From contig NZ_CP039292.1 of NCBI RefSeq assembly GCF_004798665.1, forward strand, positions 2,046,001 to 2,110,000: a stretch of 64,000 bases of DNA, read 5' to 3'. The notes beneath the pieces were generated by a model. It was given only the letters and a program-made list of their open reading frames with translations, searched no databases and was not told where the DNA came from. The DNA is from Actinomyces procaprae. Lineage in GTDB: Bacteria > Actinomycetota > Actinomycetes > Actinomycetales > Actinomycetaceae. Shown piece by piece: positions 42,042 to 50,840 of this stretch; position 1 is the stretch's first letter; every line of letters starts with the position of its first letter. A program made the position numbers and the translations under genes.

Positions 42042-42643
42042 GCTTCGCTCTCCGAGTGGCGGCCACGGCTCTCGCCGACGCGTGTGCCATCAATCTCCCA
42101 ACCACGCAGGGACAGCACCATGATGACAGCCGCGGCCGCAACTATCGCGATGTCGGCCACGTTGCCGACGAACCAGCCGCCGTAGTCGATGAAGTCGACT
42201 ACGTGCCCGCGCAGTACGCCGGGAGCCCGCACCAGCCGATCGATGAGGTTACCCACCGCACCTCCCAGCACGAGTCCGAGGGCAACCGCCCACCAACTCG
42301 AGCCCAGGCGCCTCGAGACACGGACCACCACGACCGTGACCGCAATGGCGATGAGGGCGAATATCCACGTCTGGCCCGTGGCGAAGGAGAAGGCGGCGCC
42401 GGGGTTGCGCACCAGCACCAGTGACAGCCAGTCGCCCAGCAGGTGCAGGCGCCGCCCATCGGAAAGCGTCGCCACCGCCCAAGCCTTGGTCGCCTGGTCG
42501 ACTACTACCACCACCAACGCCAGAAGCCATAGCACCGCCAGACGGCGTCCGGGGCGCTGACCTGAAGCCGCCGCCGAGGACTCATCGGTCGCTTCGCCCG
42601 GATCAGGCGGTGTCTGCGTGACGGGTTCAATGAGGTCGTTCAT
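42038..42643 (-). CDS. lspA: Lipoprotein signal peptidase II
   Basis: LspA (201 residues) cleaves the signal peptide of diacylated prolipoproteins such as the Tat lipoprotein encoded at 12.5-13.2 kb. It has four membrane segments and the aspartyl motifs [10 protein letters not shown] and [19 protein letters not shown], with NPGAAFSFA before them. The N-terminal extension of about 30 residues is hydrophilic. Confidence 0.96.
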   Translation of the reverse strand: MNDLIEPVTQTPPDPGEATDESSAAASGQRPGRRLAVLWLLALVVVVVDQATKAWAVATLSDGRRLHLLGDWLSLVLVRNPGAAFSFATGQTWIFALIAIAVTVVVVRVSRRLGSSWWAVALGLVLGGAVGNLIDRLVRAPGVLRGHVVDFIDYGGWFVGNVADIAIVAAAAVIMVLSLRGWEIDGTRVGESRGRHSESEA

Positions 42644-42700
42644 ATTCCTTCACGGTTGGCTCGCAAGCGGTGCAGGTTCCGGGCCGACGCCGAACACACG

Positions 42701-42740
42701 GGTCGGGGGCGGCGCCCGGGTAGGTGCGCCGCCCCCGACC
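42701..42740 (-). terminator. Terminator downstream of wag31
   Basis: A perfect 15-bp stem (GGTCGGGGGCGGCGC and its complement) with a 10-nt loop lies 60 bp beyond the wag31 stop codon and before lspA. It marks the end of the dcw transcript. Confidence 0.8.
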
Positions 42741-42799
42741 GGCGGGTGGTCGCCCGACGGCGGACCGGCGTTGCGCGCCTGTCCTCCGTCAGAACGCCG

Positions 42800-43399
42800 T
42801 CACAGGTTCGGCGTGGCAGACTCGTTGCCGTCCTCGACAGTGGTGAGGAGGTTCTGCAGGTAGCTCTTGAGGCGGGTGCGGTAGTCGGACTCGAAGCGCC
42901 GCAGCTCGTCGATCTTGTGCTCCAGGCCGGAGCGCTCCTTCTCAAGCTGAGCCAGGGTGCGGTTGCGCTGGTCCTCAGCCTCACGGACAACCTGCTCGCC
43001 GGTGGCGCGCGCCTCGGCGATGATGCGCTCACCCTCGGCCTTACCGTTGGCGACGTGCTCGTCGTGCAGGCGCTGGGCCAGCTCGAGCATGCCGGAGGCG
43101 GCGGCCGGCCCCTGCGACTCGTCTGCAGGCTTGGCGGGGGCCTGCTTGGCAACGGGCTCCACCACGGTGGTCTCCTGCGCCACGACCGGAGCGGCCTGAG
43201 CGCCCTCGCCCAGTTCCGCCACCCGCGCGTTGGCGGCCTCGAGCTTCGCCTTCAGATCGGCGTTCTCGGCCTCGAGCTGGCGCATCGCCTCGACGACCTC
43301 GTCAAGGAACTCGTCGACCTCGTCCTGCTCGTATCCCTCGCGGAACTTGGTTGCCTGGAACTTCTTGTTGAGCACGTCGTCTGCGGTTAGCAGGGTCAT
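42800..43399 (-). CDS. wag31: DivIVA-family polar growth protein Wag31
   Basis: This 199-residue coiled-coil protein binds curved membrane at poles and septum and directs wall growth in actinobacteria. The DivIVA domain is TLLTADDVLNKKFQATKFREGYEQDEVDEFLDEVVEAM. It is followed by a coiled coil (LEAENADLKAKLEAANARVAEL), a Pro/Ala linker (about 70-100) and a second coiled coil (GERIIAEARATGEQVVREAEDQRNRTLAQLEKERSGLEHKI). The ATG at 43399 has AGGTGA 5 nt upstream. A shorter paralogue lies immediately upstream. A hairpin separates the two. Confidence 0.95.
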   Translation of the reverse strand: MTLLTADDVLNKKFQATKFREGYEQDEVDEFLDEVVEAMRQLEAENADLKAKLEAANARVAELGEGAQAAPVVAQETTVVEPVAKQAPAKPADESQGPAAASGMLELAQRLHDEHVANGKAEGERIIAEARATGEQVVREAEDQRNRTLAQLEKERSGLEHKIDELRRFESDYRTRLKSYLQNLLTTVEDGNESATPNL

Positions 43400-43471
43400 A
43401 GTCGTCACCTCGGTGTCGTTACGATAGATGCCACGAGCACCGGATGACCGGCGACTCATGATGACAGATTA

Positions 43472-43490
43472 CCTGAACTCCAGGTTCAGG
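43472..43490 (-). promoter_or_regulatory. Hairpin and promoter-like box between the two DivIVA genes
   Basis: CCTGAAC and GTTCAGG form a perfect 7-bp stem with a 5-nt loop. Just downstream on the minus strand a TAATCT box could serve as the -10 of a wag31 promoter, so this may be an operator or a terminator of the short paralogue gene. Confidence 0.4.
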
Positions 43491-43509
43491 CCACATTCGG
43501 AGGCGCATG

Positions 43510-43731
43510 TCACGCATTTGGCGTCGCACCCCCGAGTCCCTTCAGACGGGCGTTCGCCGCCTCGAGCCGGGCCACACGGGCATTCACCGACTCCAGCTTC
43601 GCCTCGAGGCCGCGCATGGACTCGATGACCTCATCGAGGAACTCTTCCACCATGCGCTGTTCATATCCCTCGCGGAACCTGGTGGTTCGGAACCTCTTAT
43701 TGAGGACGTCGTCTGCGGTCAACAGAGCCAT
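43510..43731 (-). CDS. Truncated DivIVA paralogue
   Basis: The 73-residue protein copies the N-terminal DivIVA domain of Wag31 (ALLTADDVLNKRFRTTRFREGYEQRMVEEFLDEVIESM). It is followed by a short heptad helix (LEAKLESVNARVARLEAANARLKGL) and stops there. It lacks the linker and second coiled coil. The start ATG has the same AGGTGATCATC leader arrangement as wag31, so it looks like a tandem duplicate that lost its 3' half or diverged. It may still co-assemble with Wag31. Whether it is functional is unknown, but the frame and ribosome site are intact. Confidence 0.82.
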   Translation of the reverse strand: MALLTADDVLNKRFRTTRFREGYEQRMVEEFLDEVIESMRGLEAKLESVNARVARLEAANARLKGLGGATPNA

Positions 43732-43938
43732 GATGATCACCTCGGCGTCGTCGGTGGATGCTGGTCGTTCGGGCAGGATTACCTGGAGCGAGGCCAGGCC
43801 GCCTCCGTAGGGGCAGTTCGCGCGCTCAACTCCACGAGCAGCTCAGCGCGACAAACCGTGCTACACGCTACCACCACGCCGCCCGATGCGTCGCGACTTC
43901 ACCATGAAGTTGTCCCGCGGCCCATCAGCTCGGCAGGG

Positions 43939-44226
43939 TCATACCAGCAGCAGGAGCAGGCGCTGGATGATGATGATGCCGAACCACAGGACCAGGAAAC
44001 TGAGGTCGATCCCGACCGCGCCCATGCGCACCAGCGGCATGAAGCGGCGTATCTGCCGCAGCGGCGGATCCGTTAAGCCGTACACGACGTTGGCCAGCAC
44101 GAGCACAACGCCAGTGGGACGCCAGCTACGGGCGAACAGCTGGATCCAGTCCAGCACCACCCTCACCAGCAGGATCAGGACGTACAGGTTGAGCAGGCTC
44201 CGCAGAATCGAGACGAGCGCCAGCAC
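43939..44226 (-). CDS. yggT: YggT-family membrane protein
   Basis: The 95-residue protein has two hydrophobic regions (LLNLYVLILLVRVVLDWIQLF and VGIDLSFLVLWFGIIIIQRLLLLLV) joined by NVVYGLTDPPLRQIRRFMP, the signature of the family. It sits between sepF and the DivIVA genes as in most Gram-positive genomes, and is thought to help envelope or division functions. The gap to the short DivIVA gene (43740-43938) shows no gene. Confidence 0.93.
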   Translation of the reverse strand: MLALVSILRSLLNLYVLILLVRVVLDWIQLFARSWRPTGVVLVLANVVYGLTDPPLRQIRRFMPLVRMGAVGIDLSFLVLWFGIIIIQRLLLLLV

Positions 44227-44240
44227 CGCGGCCCCTCAGC

Positions 44241-44714
44241 TCAGCTCTGGTTGAAGAAGCGGCCGTGGGAGTCCTCGGAGCCCTCGCCGTCATCGATCGC
44301 AACCGAGGTAGGGGTCAGCAGGAACACCCGGGGCGTCACCCGCTCGATTGCGCCGTGCAGGCCGAACACTAGTCCGGCGGCGAAGTCGACCATGCGGCGG
44401 GCGTCGGACTCGCTCATGTTGGTGAGGTTGACGATCACGGGGACACCATCACGGAAGGACTCCCCGATCACGCGCGCCTCGTTGTAGGTCGAGGGGTGGA
44501 CCGTGACGATCCGGCGCAGGTCCGGGGTGTCGACCGGCGCGGGGGCCTCCTCGAAGGGGGCCTCGTATACGTTGCCCACCGGCTCGCGGTCCGCGTAGTC
44601 GTCCACGATGTCCTGGGTGAAGTCGGTGTGGACAGCCTCGGGTGCGTCGCCGAATTCGTCGTCGGCGGGCTCGGAGTAACCGAGGAAGTTAGTCATCTTG
44701 CGCAGGGCGCTCAT
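44241..44714 (-). CDS. sepF: Cell division protein SepF
   Basis: SepF (157 residues) anchors FtsZ to the membrane; organisms without FtsA, such as actinobacteria, depend on it. The N-terminal amphipathic segment (MSALRKMTNFLGY), an acidic linker and the conserved core (VTVHPSTYNEARVIGESFRDGVPVIVNLTNMSESDARRMVDFAAGLVFGLHGAIERV) are present. It lies 14 bp upstream of yggT. The YggS gene usually found between pgeF and sepF is absent. Confidence 0.96.
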   Translation of the reverse strand: MSALRKMTNFLGYSEPADDEFGDAPEAVHTDFTQDIVDDYADREPVGNVYEAPFEEAPAPVDTPDLRRIVTVHPSTYNEARVIGESFRDGVPVIVNLTNMSESDARRMVDFAAGLVFGLHGAIERVTPRVFLLTPTSVAIDDGEGSEDSHGRFFNQS

Positions 44715-44935
44715 GGGGTGCTCCTTGTCCGTCCGGTCACTGCGATCCGGACGTGGTTGACGGTATCGGGCAGGAACGGCCGGACGCCTGATTCACTGCG
44801 GCGTGTCATCGAATATCGGCACCTCAGGAGTGGTCACAGTATTGTTCACAGTACGGGTCGCGCAAGCGCTTGCAGCATTGGTTCACGCCTTGATCGTGGC
44901 GCCCGCCGCCGCCCCGCCCCAGCCCTGCGTACCGG

Positions 44936-45757
44936 TCAGGGAGCGGCCGGCAGGACGACGCCGGCCTGCCGGCCGGTGGTCCCGTCGCGGCGATAGGAGT
45001 ACAGGTCGTCGTGCTCGTAGGTGCATCGGTGAGCAGCGACGATGCGCCCGACTCCGGCGCGCTCCAGCTGCGCGGTTGCGCCGGCCGCAAGGTCGATCCC
45101 CGGAGTGCCCCACCGGGTGACGACGGCGCAGGCGGGCTCGACGGCGGCCGCGGCGTCACGCAGGTCCTCGGGGACCTCGTAGCAGGCCCCGCAGATAGCG
45201 GGGCCGATGGCGGCGCGCACCCCGTCCAGCGGCACGCCCTGGGCGTCCATAGCCGTCAGCACCGCCGGAATGATGCCGTCCAGCAGGCCGCGCCGACCGG
45301 CGTGCACAGCGGCCACGACCCGACCGTCGCCGCTGGCCAGCAGCACCGGGAGGCAGTCGGCGACGAGTACTGCGGCGGCCGCCGGAGCCGTGTCGGCTCC
45401 GCTCGGAGCCACCGCGTTGCGGGTGTCCAGCAGCAGTGCGTCCGCGGTAGGTGCCGCGCCTACCTGCGCGGCGGCGATGCGGGTGGAGTGGACCTGGTTC
45501 ATCCAGGCGATGCCCGCCCGGGCGCGGCCGGTGGCGGATCCGGCCGCGCCCGGGGCGATACCGAGTACTTCGGCGAGGCGCCTGCGATGAGCGGCGACCC
45601 GTGCGGAGTCGTCACCGACGTGAAGGGCGAGGTTGAAGCCCCGGTAGGGGCCGCCCTCCGCTTCGGTCATCCCGGGCGTGGTGCGCGTGGTGAAGAAGCC
45701 GCGTGCACCGGCTCCCAGGTCTACAGCTGTAAGCCCACCCGGGCTCTCTTCGCGCAC
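44936..45757 (-). CDS. pgeF: Peptidoglycan editing factor PgeF (YfiH, laccase-domain family)
   Basis: The 273-residue protein has the metal-site motifs GFNLALHVGDD, VVAAVHAGRRGLLDGIIPAVL (the usual HAGWRG with Arg for Trp) and AAIGPAICGACYEVPEDL. Members of this family prevent misincorporation of L-Ser for L-Ala in peptidoglycan precursors. It starts 5 bp after the ftsZ stop, so the two are co-transcribed. The 221-bp gap after it (44715-44935) contains no gene. Confidence 0.93.
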   Translation of the reverse strand: MREESPGGLTAVDLGAGARGFFTTRTTPGMTEAEGGPYRGFNLALHVGDDSARVAAHRRRLAEVLGIAPGAAGSATGRARAGIAWMNQVHSTRIAAAQVGAAPTADALLLDTRNAVAPSGADTAPAAAAVLVADCLPVLLASGDGRVVAAVHAGRRGLLDGIIPAVLTAMDAQGVPLDGVRAAIGPAICGACYEVPEDLRDAAAAVEPACAVVTRWGTPGIDLAAGATAQLERAGVGRIVAAHRCTYEHDDLYSYRRDGTTGRQAGVVLPAAP

Positions 45758-45762
45758 CGCGG

Positions 45763-46998
45763 TCAGCGCAGGAAGTCGGGCAGGTCGAGATCGTCCTTCT
45801 CCGCGTCGACGCCGATCACACGCGGGACGGCCAGCTCCGGCTCCGGCTCGGGCAGCGACTCGTCGACGTAGGTCGGCACCTCTGCCGTCGCCGGCGCGAC
45901 GACCGTCGGCACGGGCCGCGTCACCGGGTTCTCGGCGGCGTGGGCTCCGCGGGGCGGAGCGGCGGGGGGCTGGGTACGGGCCGAGTTGGCGGAGGCGGCG
46001 GCCCGTGCCAGCCCCGCACTGCCGGCCTCGGCGGCGGTTGAGGCCGCGGGCGAGTCCTCGTCGAAGCCGGCGGCGATGACCGTGACGCGCACCTCATCAC
46101 CGAGCGCACCGTCGACCACGTTGCCGAAGATGATGTTCGCCTCGGGGTGGACGGCCTCGCGCACCAGGTTGGCCGCCTCGGAGATCTCGAAGAGCCCCAG
46201 GTCGGACCCGCCCTGGAAGAAGAGCAGCACCCCGTGGGCGCCGTCGATGGAGGACTCCAGCAGAGGCGAGGCGATGGCCTGCTCGGTGGCGGTGAGCGCC
46301 CGGTCCTCGCCCGTGGCGGAGCCGATACCCATCAGGGCGCTGCCGGCATCCTGCATGACGGACTTGACGTCGTTGAAGTCGACGTTGATCAGGCCGGGGG
46401 TGGTGATCAGCTCCGTGATGCCCTGAACGCCCTGCAGCAACACCTGGTCCGCCTGCTTGAAGGCGTCGACGACGCTGATGTTGCGGTCCGCGATCTGCAG
46501 CAGGCGGTCGTTGGGGATGACGATGAGGGTGTCCACCTCGGCGCGCAGGTTGGCAACGCCGTCCTCGGCCTGGTTGGCGCGACGCCGTCCCTCGAAGGCG
46601 AAGGGACGGGTGACTACGCCGATGGTCAGCGCTCCCAGGGAGCGCGCCACCTTGGCCACGATAGGGGCGGCGCCGGTGCCGGTGCCGCCGCCCTCACCTG
46701 CGGTGACGAACACCATGTCGGCGCCCTCCAGGGCCTCCTGGATGTCGTCCTCGTGGTCCTCGGCGGCCTTGCGACCGATGCTCGGGTCCGCGCCGGCGCC
46801 GAGGCCCCGGGTCAGGTTGCGGCCGACGTCGAGCTTGGTGTCGGCGTCGGACATGAGCAGTGCCTGCGCATCGGTGTTCACGGCGATGAACTCCACGCCG
46901 CGCAGGCCGGCCTCGATCATGCGGTTGACGGCGTTGACGCCGCCGCCGCCGACGCCCACCACCTTGATGACTGCTTGATAGTGCTGCGATTCCGCCAC
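45763..46998 (-). CDS. ftsZ: Cell division protein FtsZ
   Basis: FtsZ (411 residues) is the tubulin-like GTPase of the division ring. It has [22 protein letters not shown], the GTP loop [12 protein letters not shown] (101-112), the T7 synergy region [14 protein letters not shown] with its catalytic Asp, and a C-terminal peptide ending [10 protein letters not shown] that binds SepF or FtsW. A long Ala/Pro linker (about 320-395) precedes the tail. The start is GTG at 46998, with GGAGG 6 nt upstream. Promoter-like and palindromic sequences lie in the 148-bp gap before it. Confidence 0.98.
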   Translation of the reverse strand: MAESQHYQAVIKVVGVGGGGVNAVNRMIEAGLRGVEFIAVNTDAQALLMSDADTKLDVGRNLTRGLGAGADPSIGRKAAEDHEDDIQEALEGADMVFVTAGEGGGTGTGAAPIVAKVARSLGALTIGVVTRPFAFEGRRRANQAEDGVANLRAEVDTLIVIPNDRLLQIADRNISVVDAFKQADQVLLQGVQGITELITTPGLINVDFNDVKSVMQDAGSALMGIGSATGEDRALTATEQAIASPLLESSIDGAHGVLLFFQGGSDLGLFEISEAANLVREAVHPEANIIFGNVVDGALGDEVRVTVIAAGFDEDSPAASTAAEAGSAGLARAAASANSARTQPPAAPPRGAHAAENPVTRPVPTVVAPATAEVPTYVDESLPEPEPELAVPRVIGVDAEKDDLDLPDFLR

Positions 46999-47038
46999 TG
47001 TCTGCCTCCGCTTTTGGTGCCAAGCCCCGAAGGACTCC

Positions 47039-47076
47039 CCTCAACCTTCAACCTGAAGTCGAGGTCTATACTTATG
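47039..47076 (-). promoter_or_regulatory. ftsZ promoter region with a 26-bp imperfect palindrome
   Basis: On the minus strand a TATAGA box (about 47070-47075) is followed by a near-palindrome of CCTCGACTTCA and TGAAGGTTGAGG (47039-47064). This lies 41 bp before the ftsZ start, in the expected transcript leader. It could be an operator or an RNA hairpin. Confidence 0.45.
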
Positions 47077-47146
47077 TCATTCTTCCGATGACGTGCCCAA
47101 CGCTATGGGTCCCCCAACCGGCTCCCGGGTATTTTGGTTCGGCGTG

Positions 47147-48070
47147 TCAGGAGGTGGTCGGGCTATGCGGACTGGAGACGTCGTAGGTGTCCGCCTCCTG
47201 CCCCAGCAGCACCGCCAGCACCCGCGCCTTGAGCTCACTGTCAGCGGCATCGCCCCAAATCACGTTGGCGCCGCTGGCGAGCACCAGCGTCACCTGCCCC
47301 GTGTCTGACACGCGTCCCTGGGCGACCTGCCCACGCACCTCCGCGTCCAGGCTGCCGATGGCCTCGGTCACGGCCGACACCTGTGACTCCGACAGCTCCT
47401 GCCCGGATGCCGCGGCGATCACGGCCAGGCCGTCGGGCTTGTGCGCAGTCGTCTCCAGGACCACGGCCTCGCCGTCGAGCACCGCGTAGCCACCATCAGC
47501 CTCCCTGACGGCGACCGGTATGCGCAGCGTGAGGCGCACCGCTAGCCCGTGGGGCCAGGAGCGCGTCACCGCCGCCGACTTCACCCGCACCAGGGAGTCG
47601 GTCACCTCCTCGCCGAGGGCGGCGACGTCCAGGCGCACCAGCGACTGCCCGGCATGAGCCTCCAGCGCCGCCTGCACGTCGTCGGCCTCCACGTCGGCGC
47701 CCCCGCCCGTCACCCTGATGTCGGCGGTGCGAAGCGCCAACAGCGGTGAGAACAGTACCGCCCAAACCAGCACGGCGGTGACGACCAGCACACCCGCGAC
47801 TCTGAGCAGTCTCCCGCGCCGCAACCGCCCCCGGGCACGCCGACGCTCCTCCAGGCGATCGGCCAGGCCCGTGGACACCACCCGGTCATGGGCATCCGTT
47901 CTCTTGGTCAGCGCGCGCGCCGTCGCACCCGTAGCACCGCCTCGCGTCAGCTCGCCGCCGTCCTCCCCGGCGGTTGGCGCCGCGTCTTCCGCCGCGGCAG
48001 CAGCGGGATCCCGGGGCTCGACCGAGTCCTCGCCGCCGTGCGGCCGAGGCCGGCTCGGCTTGCGCATCAT
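47147..48070 (-). CDS. ftsQ: Cell division protein FtsQ
   Basis: The 307-residue protein has a long charged cytoplasmic part, a membrane helix at about 89-110 (LRVAGVLVVTAVLVWAVLFSPLLAL), then a POTRA domain (TADIRVTGGGADVEADDVQAALEAHAGQSLVRLDVAAL, SLVRVKSAAVTRSWPHGLAVRLTLRIPVAV) and the FtsQ beta domain. It belongs to the divisome subcomplex with FtsL. The ATG at 48070 overlaps the murC stop by 4 nt. Confidence 0.95.
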   Translation of the reverse strand: MMRKPSRPRPHGGEDSVEPRDPAAAAAEDAAPTAGEDGGELTRGGATGATARALTKRTDAHDRVVSTGLADRLEERRRARGRLRRGRLLRVAGVLVVTAVLVWAVLFSPLLALRTADIRVTGGGADVEADDVQAALEAHAGQSLVRLDVAALGEEVTDSLVRVKSAAVTRSWPHGLAVRLTLRIPVAVREADGGYAVLDGEAVVLETTAHKPDGLAVIAAASGQELSESQVSAVTEAIGSLDAEVRGQVAQGRVSDTGQVTLVLASGANVIWGDAADSELKARVLAVLLGQEADTYDVSSPHSPTTS

Positions 48071-49590
48071 GCGGGGTCCACACGCCCGGCCAGGGCATCC
48101 AGGATCACGGGGCCCAGGCGGGTGACATCGCCGGCGCCGATCGTGAGCACCAGGTCTCCGGGGCGAGCCACGTCCGCCGCGGCCCGGGCCGCGGACTCGG
48201 CGTCGGCGATATACCGTCCCTCCCCCTGGATCAGGTCCACCACGCACTGGCCGGTCACCTCGGGATAGTCCGCCTGAGTCTCACGGGCGGGATAGACCGC
48301 GGTGACGATCGTGTGGTCGGCCGCCGACAGCGCGGCCCCGAAGCGATCCGCGAAGTTGCGGGTACGGGAGAACAGGTGAGGCTGGAACAGGGCGATCACC
48401 CTACCGCCGCGGGCGTCGGCGACCTCCCGGGCGGCCGTGAGTAGGGCCGCGATCTCGGTGGGGTGGTGGGCATAGTCGTCTACCACGCGCACACCGGCCG
48501 CCTCCCCCCGGTACTCGAAGCGCCGCCCCGTACCGGCGAAGGTGCCTAGGGCGCGGGCCATTTCCGCGGGGCCTACACCGAGCTCGAGCCCGGCCTCCCA
48601 GGCCGCGGCGGCGTCGAGGACGACGTGGTCGCCCGGAGTGGCCAGTTCCAGTGGTACCGGGCCCACACTCGGGGCGGCGTCGGTCCGGGAGCCGACGGCG
48701 TCCCAGCGGGTAAGCGCCGCGCTCGTGCCCGTGGCGCTGCGGGACGTGATCTCCACCCGCACATGGTCCGCGCCGACGAGCGGCCCGCCCGCAATGCCGT
48801 TCGGCGCCGCGGTGCCGTAGGTGGTCACGCGCGCGCCTTCGGCCAGCGCCCGCCTGGCGAGCCGCAGGGCGCCGGGATCATCGGCGCAGGCGATGAGCAG
48901 GCCGCCGGGCACCAAGCGGCCCACGAAGTCGACAAAGGCCTGCTCGAAGGCCTCCGCCGTGCCGTAGTTGTCGAGGTGGTCCGGCTCGATATTGGTGACG
49001 ATCTCAATGCTGGGCGCGTAGTTGAGGAAGGACCGGTCGGACTCATCCGCCTCGGCGACGAAGGCGCGGCCGGTGCCCAGGTGGGCGCCGGTGCGCAGGG
49101 AGCGCACCACTCCCCCGATCGCGAAGGACGGGTCCAGTCCGGCGGAAGTCAGCGCCTGGGCGAGCATGCCCGAGGTGGTGGTCTTGCCATGAGCTCCCGC
49201 CACCGCCACGAAGTCGCGGTCGCGCGCGGCCAGCGCGAGAGCCTGCGACCGGTGGATCACGGCCTGGCCACGCTCCCGGGCGGCCCGGAGCTCAGGGTTG
49301 GAGTCCTTGATGGCGGTGGACACCACGACCGTTGCCCCAGCCGGAACGTTGGCGGCGGCGTGTCCGAGGCGGACCTGCAGGCCGCCTTCACGCAACTGGT
49401 CGAAGGCCTCGCCGCCGTTGGCGTCCGAGCCGGTGACCACGGCACCGCGCTCGGCCAGGATCTGGGCGACCACGCTCATACCGGCTCCGCCGACGCCGAT
49501 GAGGTGGAAGGCGCGTCCGGTCAGGTCCACGGCCACTGCGGGCGTGCGCACCGGGTCCGCGCCGCTGCCGGAGAGGTGTTCCCCGCTCAT
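48067..49590 (-). CDS. murC: UDP-N-acetylmuramate-L-alanine ligase
   Basis: MurC (507 residues) adds L-Ala to UDP-MurNAc. It has the N-terminal Rossmann motif FHLIGVGGAGMSVVAQIL, the ATP loop VAGAHGKTTTSGMLA, EADESDRSFLNY and the C-terminal DDYAHHPTEIAALL, FQPHLFSRTRNFADRF. Overlap with murG (4 nt) and ftsQ (4 nt) indicates tight coupling. Confidence 0.97.
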   Translation of the reverse strand: MSGEHLSGSGADPVRTPAVAVDLTGRAFHLIGVGGAGMSVVAQILAERGAVVTGSDANGGEAFDQLREGGLQVRLGHAAANVPAGATVVVSTAIKDSNPELRAARERGQAVIHRSQALALAARDRDFVAVAGAHGKTTTSGMLAQALTSAGLDPSFAIGGVVRSLRTGAHLGTGRAFVAEADESDRSFLNYAPSIEIVTNIEPDHLDNYGTAEAFEQAFVDFVGRLVPGGLLIACADDPGALRLARRALAEGARVTTYGTAAPNGIAGGPLVGADHVRVEITSRSATGTSAALTRWDAVGSRTDAAPSVGPVPLELATPGDHVVLDAAAAWEAGLELGVGPAEMARALGTFAGTGRRFEYRGEAAGVRVVDDYAHHPTEIAALLTAAREVADARGGRVIALFQPHLFSRTRNFADRFGAALSAADHTIVTAVYPARETQADYPEVTGQCVVDLIQGEGRYIADAESAARAAADVARPGDLVLTIGAGDVTRLGPVILDALAGRVDPA

Positions 49591-50840
49591 AGGCCCTGCT
49601 CCTTCTGGTCGTTGCCCTCACGCTCGCCGTCGCTACCACCGGGACCCGCGTCGACGACCTCGCGAATCAGCGCCGCCAGCCGCTGCGCCCCGTCGCGCAC
49701 TCCGGTGGAGGCGGCCGCGGCTGCGGCGTCACGGCGGCGCCCCGGGTCGGTCAGCAGGGCGGTGAAGCCAAGGACGTCGTCGACGCCCAAGTCGGCGTCG
49801 CTCACCAGCTGCCCGCCTCCGGCAGCCACGCAGTCGGCCGCGTTGAGCCGCTGCTCCCCGTTGCCGATGGGCAGGGGGACGTACAGGGCGGGCAGCCCCA
49901 GTGCCGTGAGCTCGGCAACAGTGCCGGCGCCTGAGCGGCAGATGACCCCGTCCGCGCAGGCATAGGCGTGCTCCATCGCCGTCAGGTAATCCAGTACGTG
50001 GTAGCGGTCAAGCAGCCCGGGTGCGCCGCCCTGGGCCTGCTCCAGGGACGCGCGCACGGGCGCGTCCTTGCCCCGCCCGGTCAGGTGCAACACCTGCAGG
50101 CCGGCGGGCAGCCGACTGGCGCACTCGCACATGACCTCGTTGAGGTGCTGGGCGCCCAGCGAGCCGCCGGTCACCAGCAGGGTGGGCACGTCAGGGTCCA
50201 GGCCGAGGGCCTCGGCCCCCTCCCGGCGGACCCCGTCCGCGTCGGCCTCCATCCGGGCGACCAGGCCCCCGATCGCGGGGCGCAGCGGTAAGCCGGTGAC
50301 CTCCGTGCGGCCGTGCGCGGCCGCCAGCGGGGTGGACGCGAAGGTCAGGGCGACGGCGGCGGCCCAGCGGGCTCCGAGCCGGTTGGCCAGTCCGGGCCGG
50401 GCGTTCTGCTCGTGGATGACCACGGGCACGCCGGCGCTGCGTGCCGCCAGGTAGGCGGGAGTCGATACGAACCCGCCGAACCCGACGACGACGTCGGCAC
50501 CGACCCTCTCCATGGCGTCACCGGCCGCGGCCACCGCACCGCGCAGGCGCCGCGGCAGCAGCAGCAGGTCACCGGTGGGACGGCGCGGCATGGGCACGCG
50601 CGGGACGTAGGCCAACGGGTAGCCGGCCTCGGGGACGAGCCGCTCCTCCAGCCCCTCCCTGGTGCCCAGTACCAGGATCTCAGTCGCCGGATCACCTCCG
50701 GTGGCGGCGTCGCGTAGGGCGGCGGCAGTGGCCAGCAACGGGTTGACATGGCCGGCGGTACCGCCGCCGGCGAGCAGCACTCGCAGCGGTCGGCCGCTAC
50801 GGCCGTCCACCGTCGAGCCCTGGATGGGGGTATCAGACAC
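49587..50840 (-). CDS. murG: Lipid II synthase (UDP-GlcNAc:undecaprenyl-PP-MurNAc-pentapeptide transferase)
   Basis: MurG (417 residues) is the GT28 enzyme that finishes lipid II at the inner membrane face. It has the glycine loop LLAGGGTAGHVNPLLATA, VVIHEQNARPGLANR, LLVTGGSLGAQHLNEVM, ICRSGAGTVAELTALGLPALYVPLPIGNGEQRLNA and the C-terminal helix. Its start overlaps the ftsW stop by 8 nt. Confidence 0.97.
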   Translation of the reverse strand: MSDTPIQGSTVDGRSGRPLRVLLAGGGTAGHVNPLLATAAALRDAATGGDPATEILVLGTREGLEERLVPEAGYPLAYVPRVPMPRRPTGDLLLLPRRLRGAVAAAGDAMERVGADVVVGFGGFVSTPAYLAARSAGVPVVIHEQNARPGLANRLGARWAAAVALTFASTPLAAAHGRTEVTGLPLRPAIGGLVARMEADADGVRREGAEALGLDPDVPTLLVTGGSLGAQHLNEVMCECASRLPAGLQVLHLTGRGKDAPVRASLEQAQGGAPGLLDRYHVLDYLTAMEHAYACADGVICRSGAGTVAELTALGLPALYVPLPIGNGEQRLNAADCVAAGGGQLVSDADLGVDDVLGFTALLTDPGRRRDAAAAAASTGVRDGAQRLAALIREVVDAGPGGSDGEREGNDQKEQGL

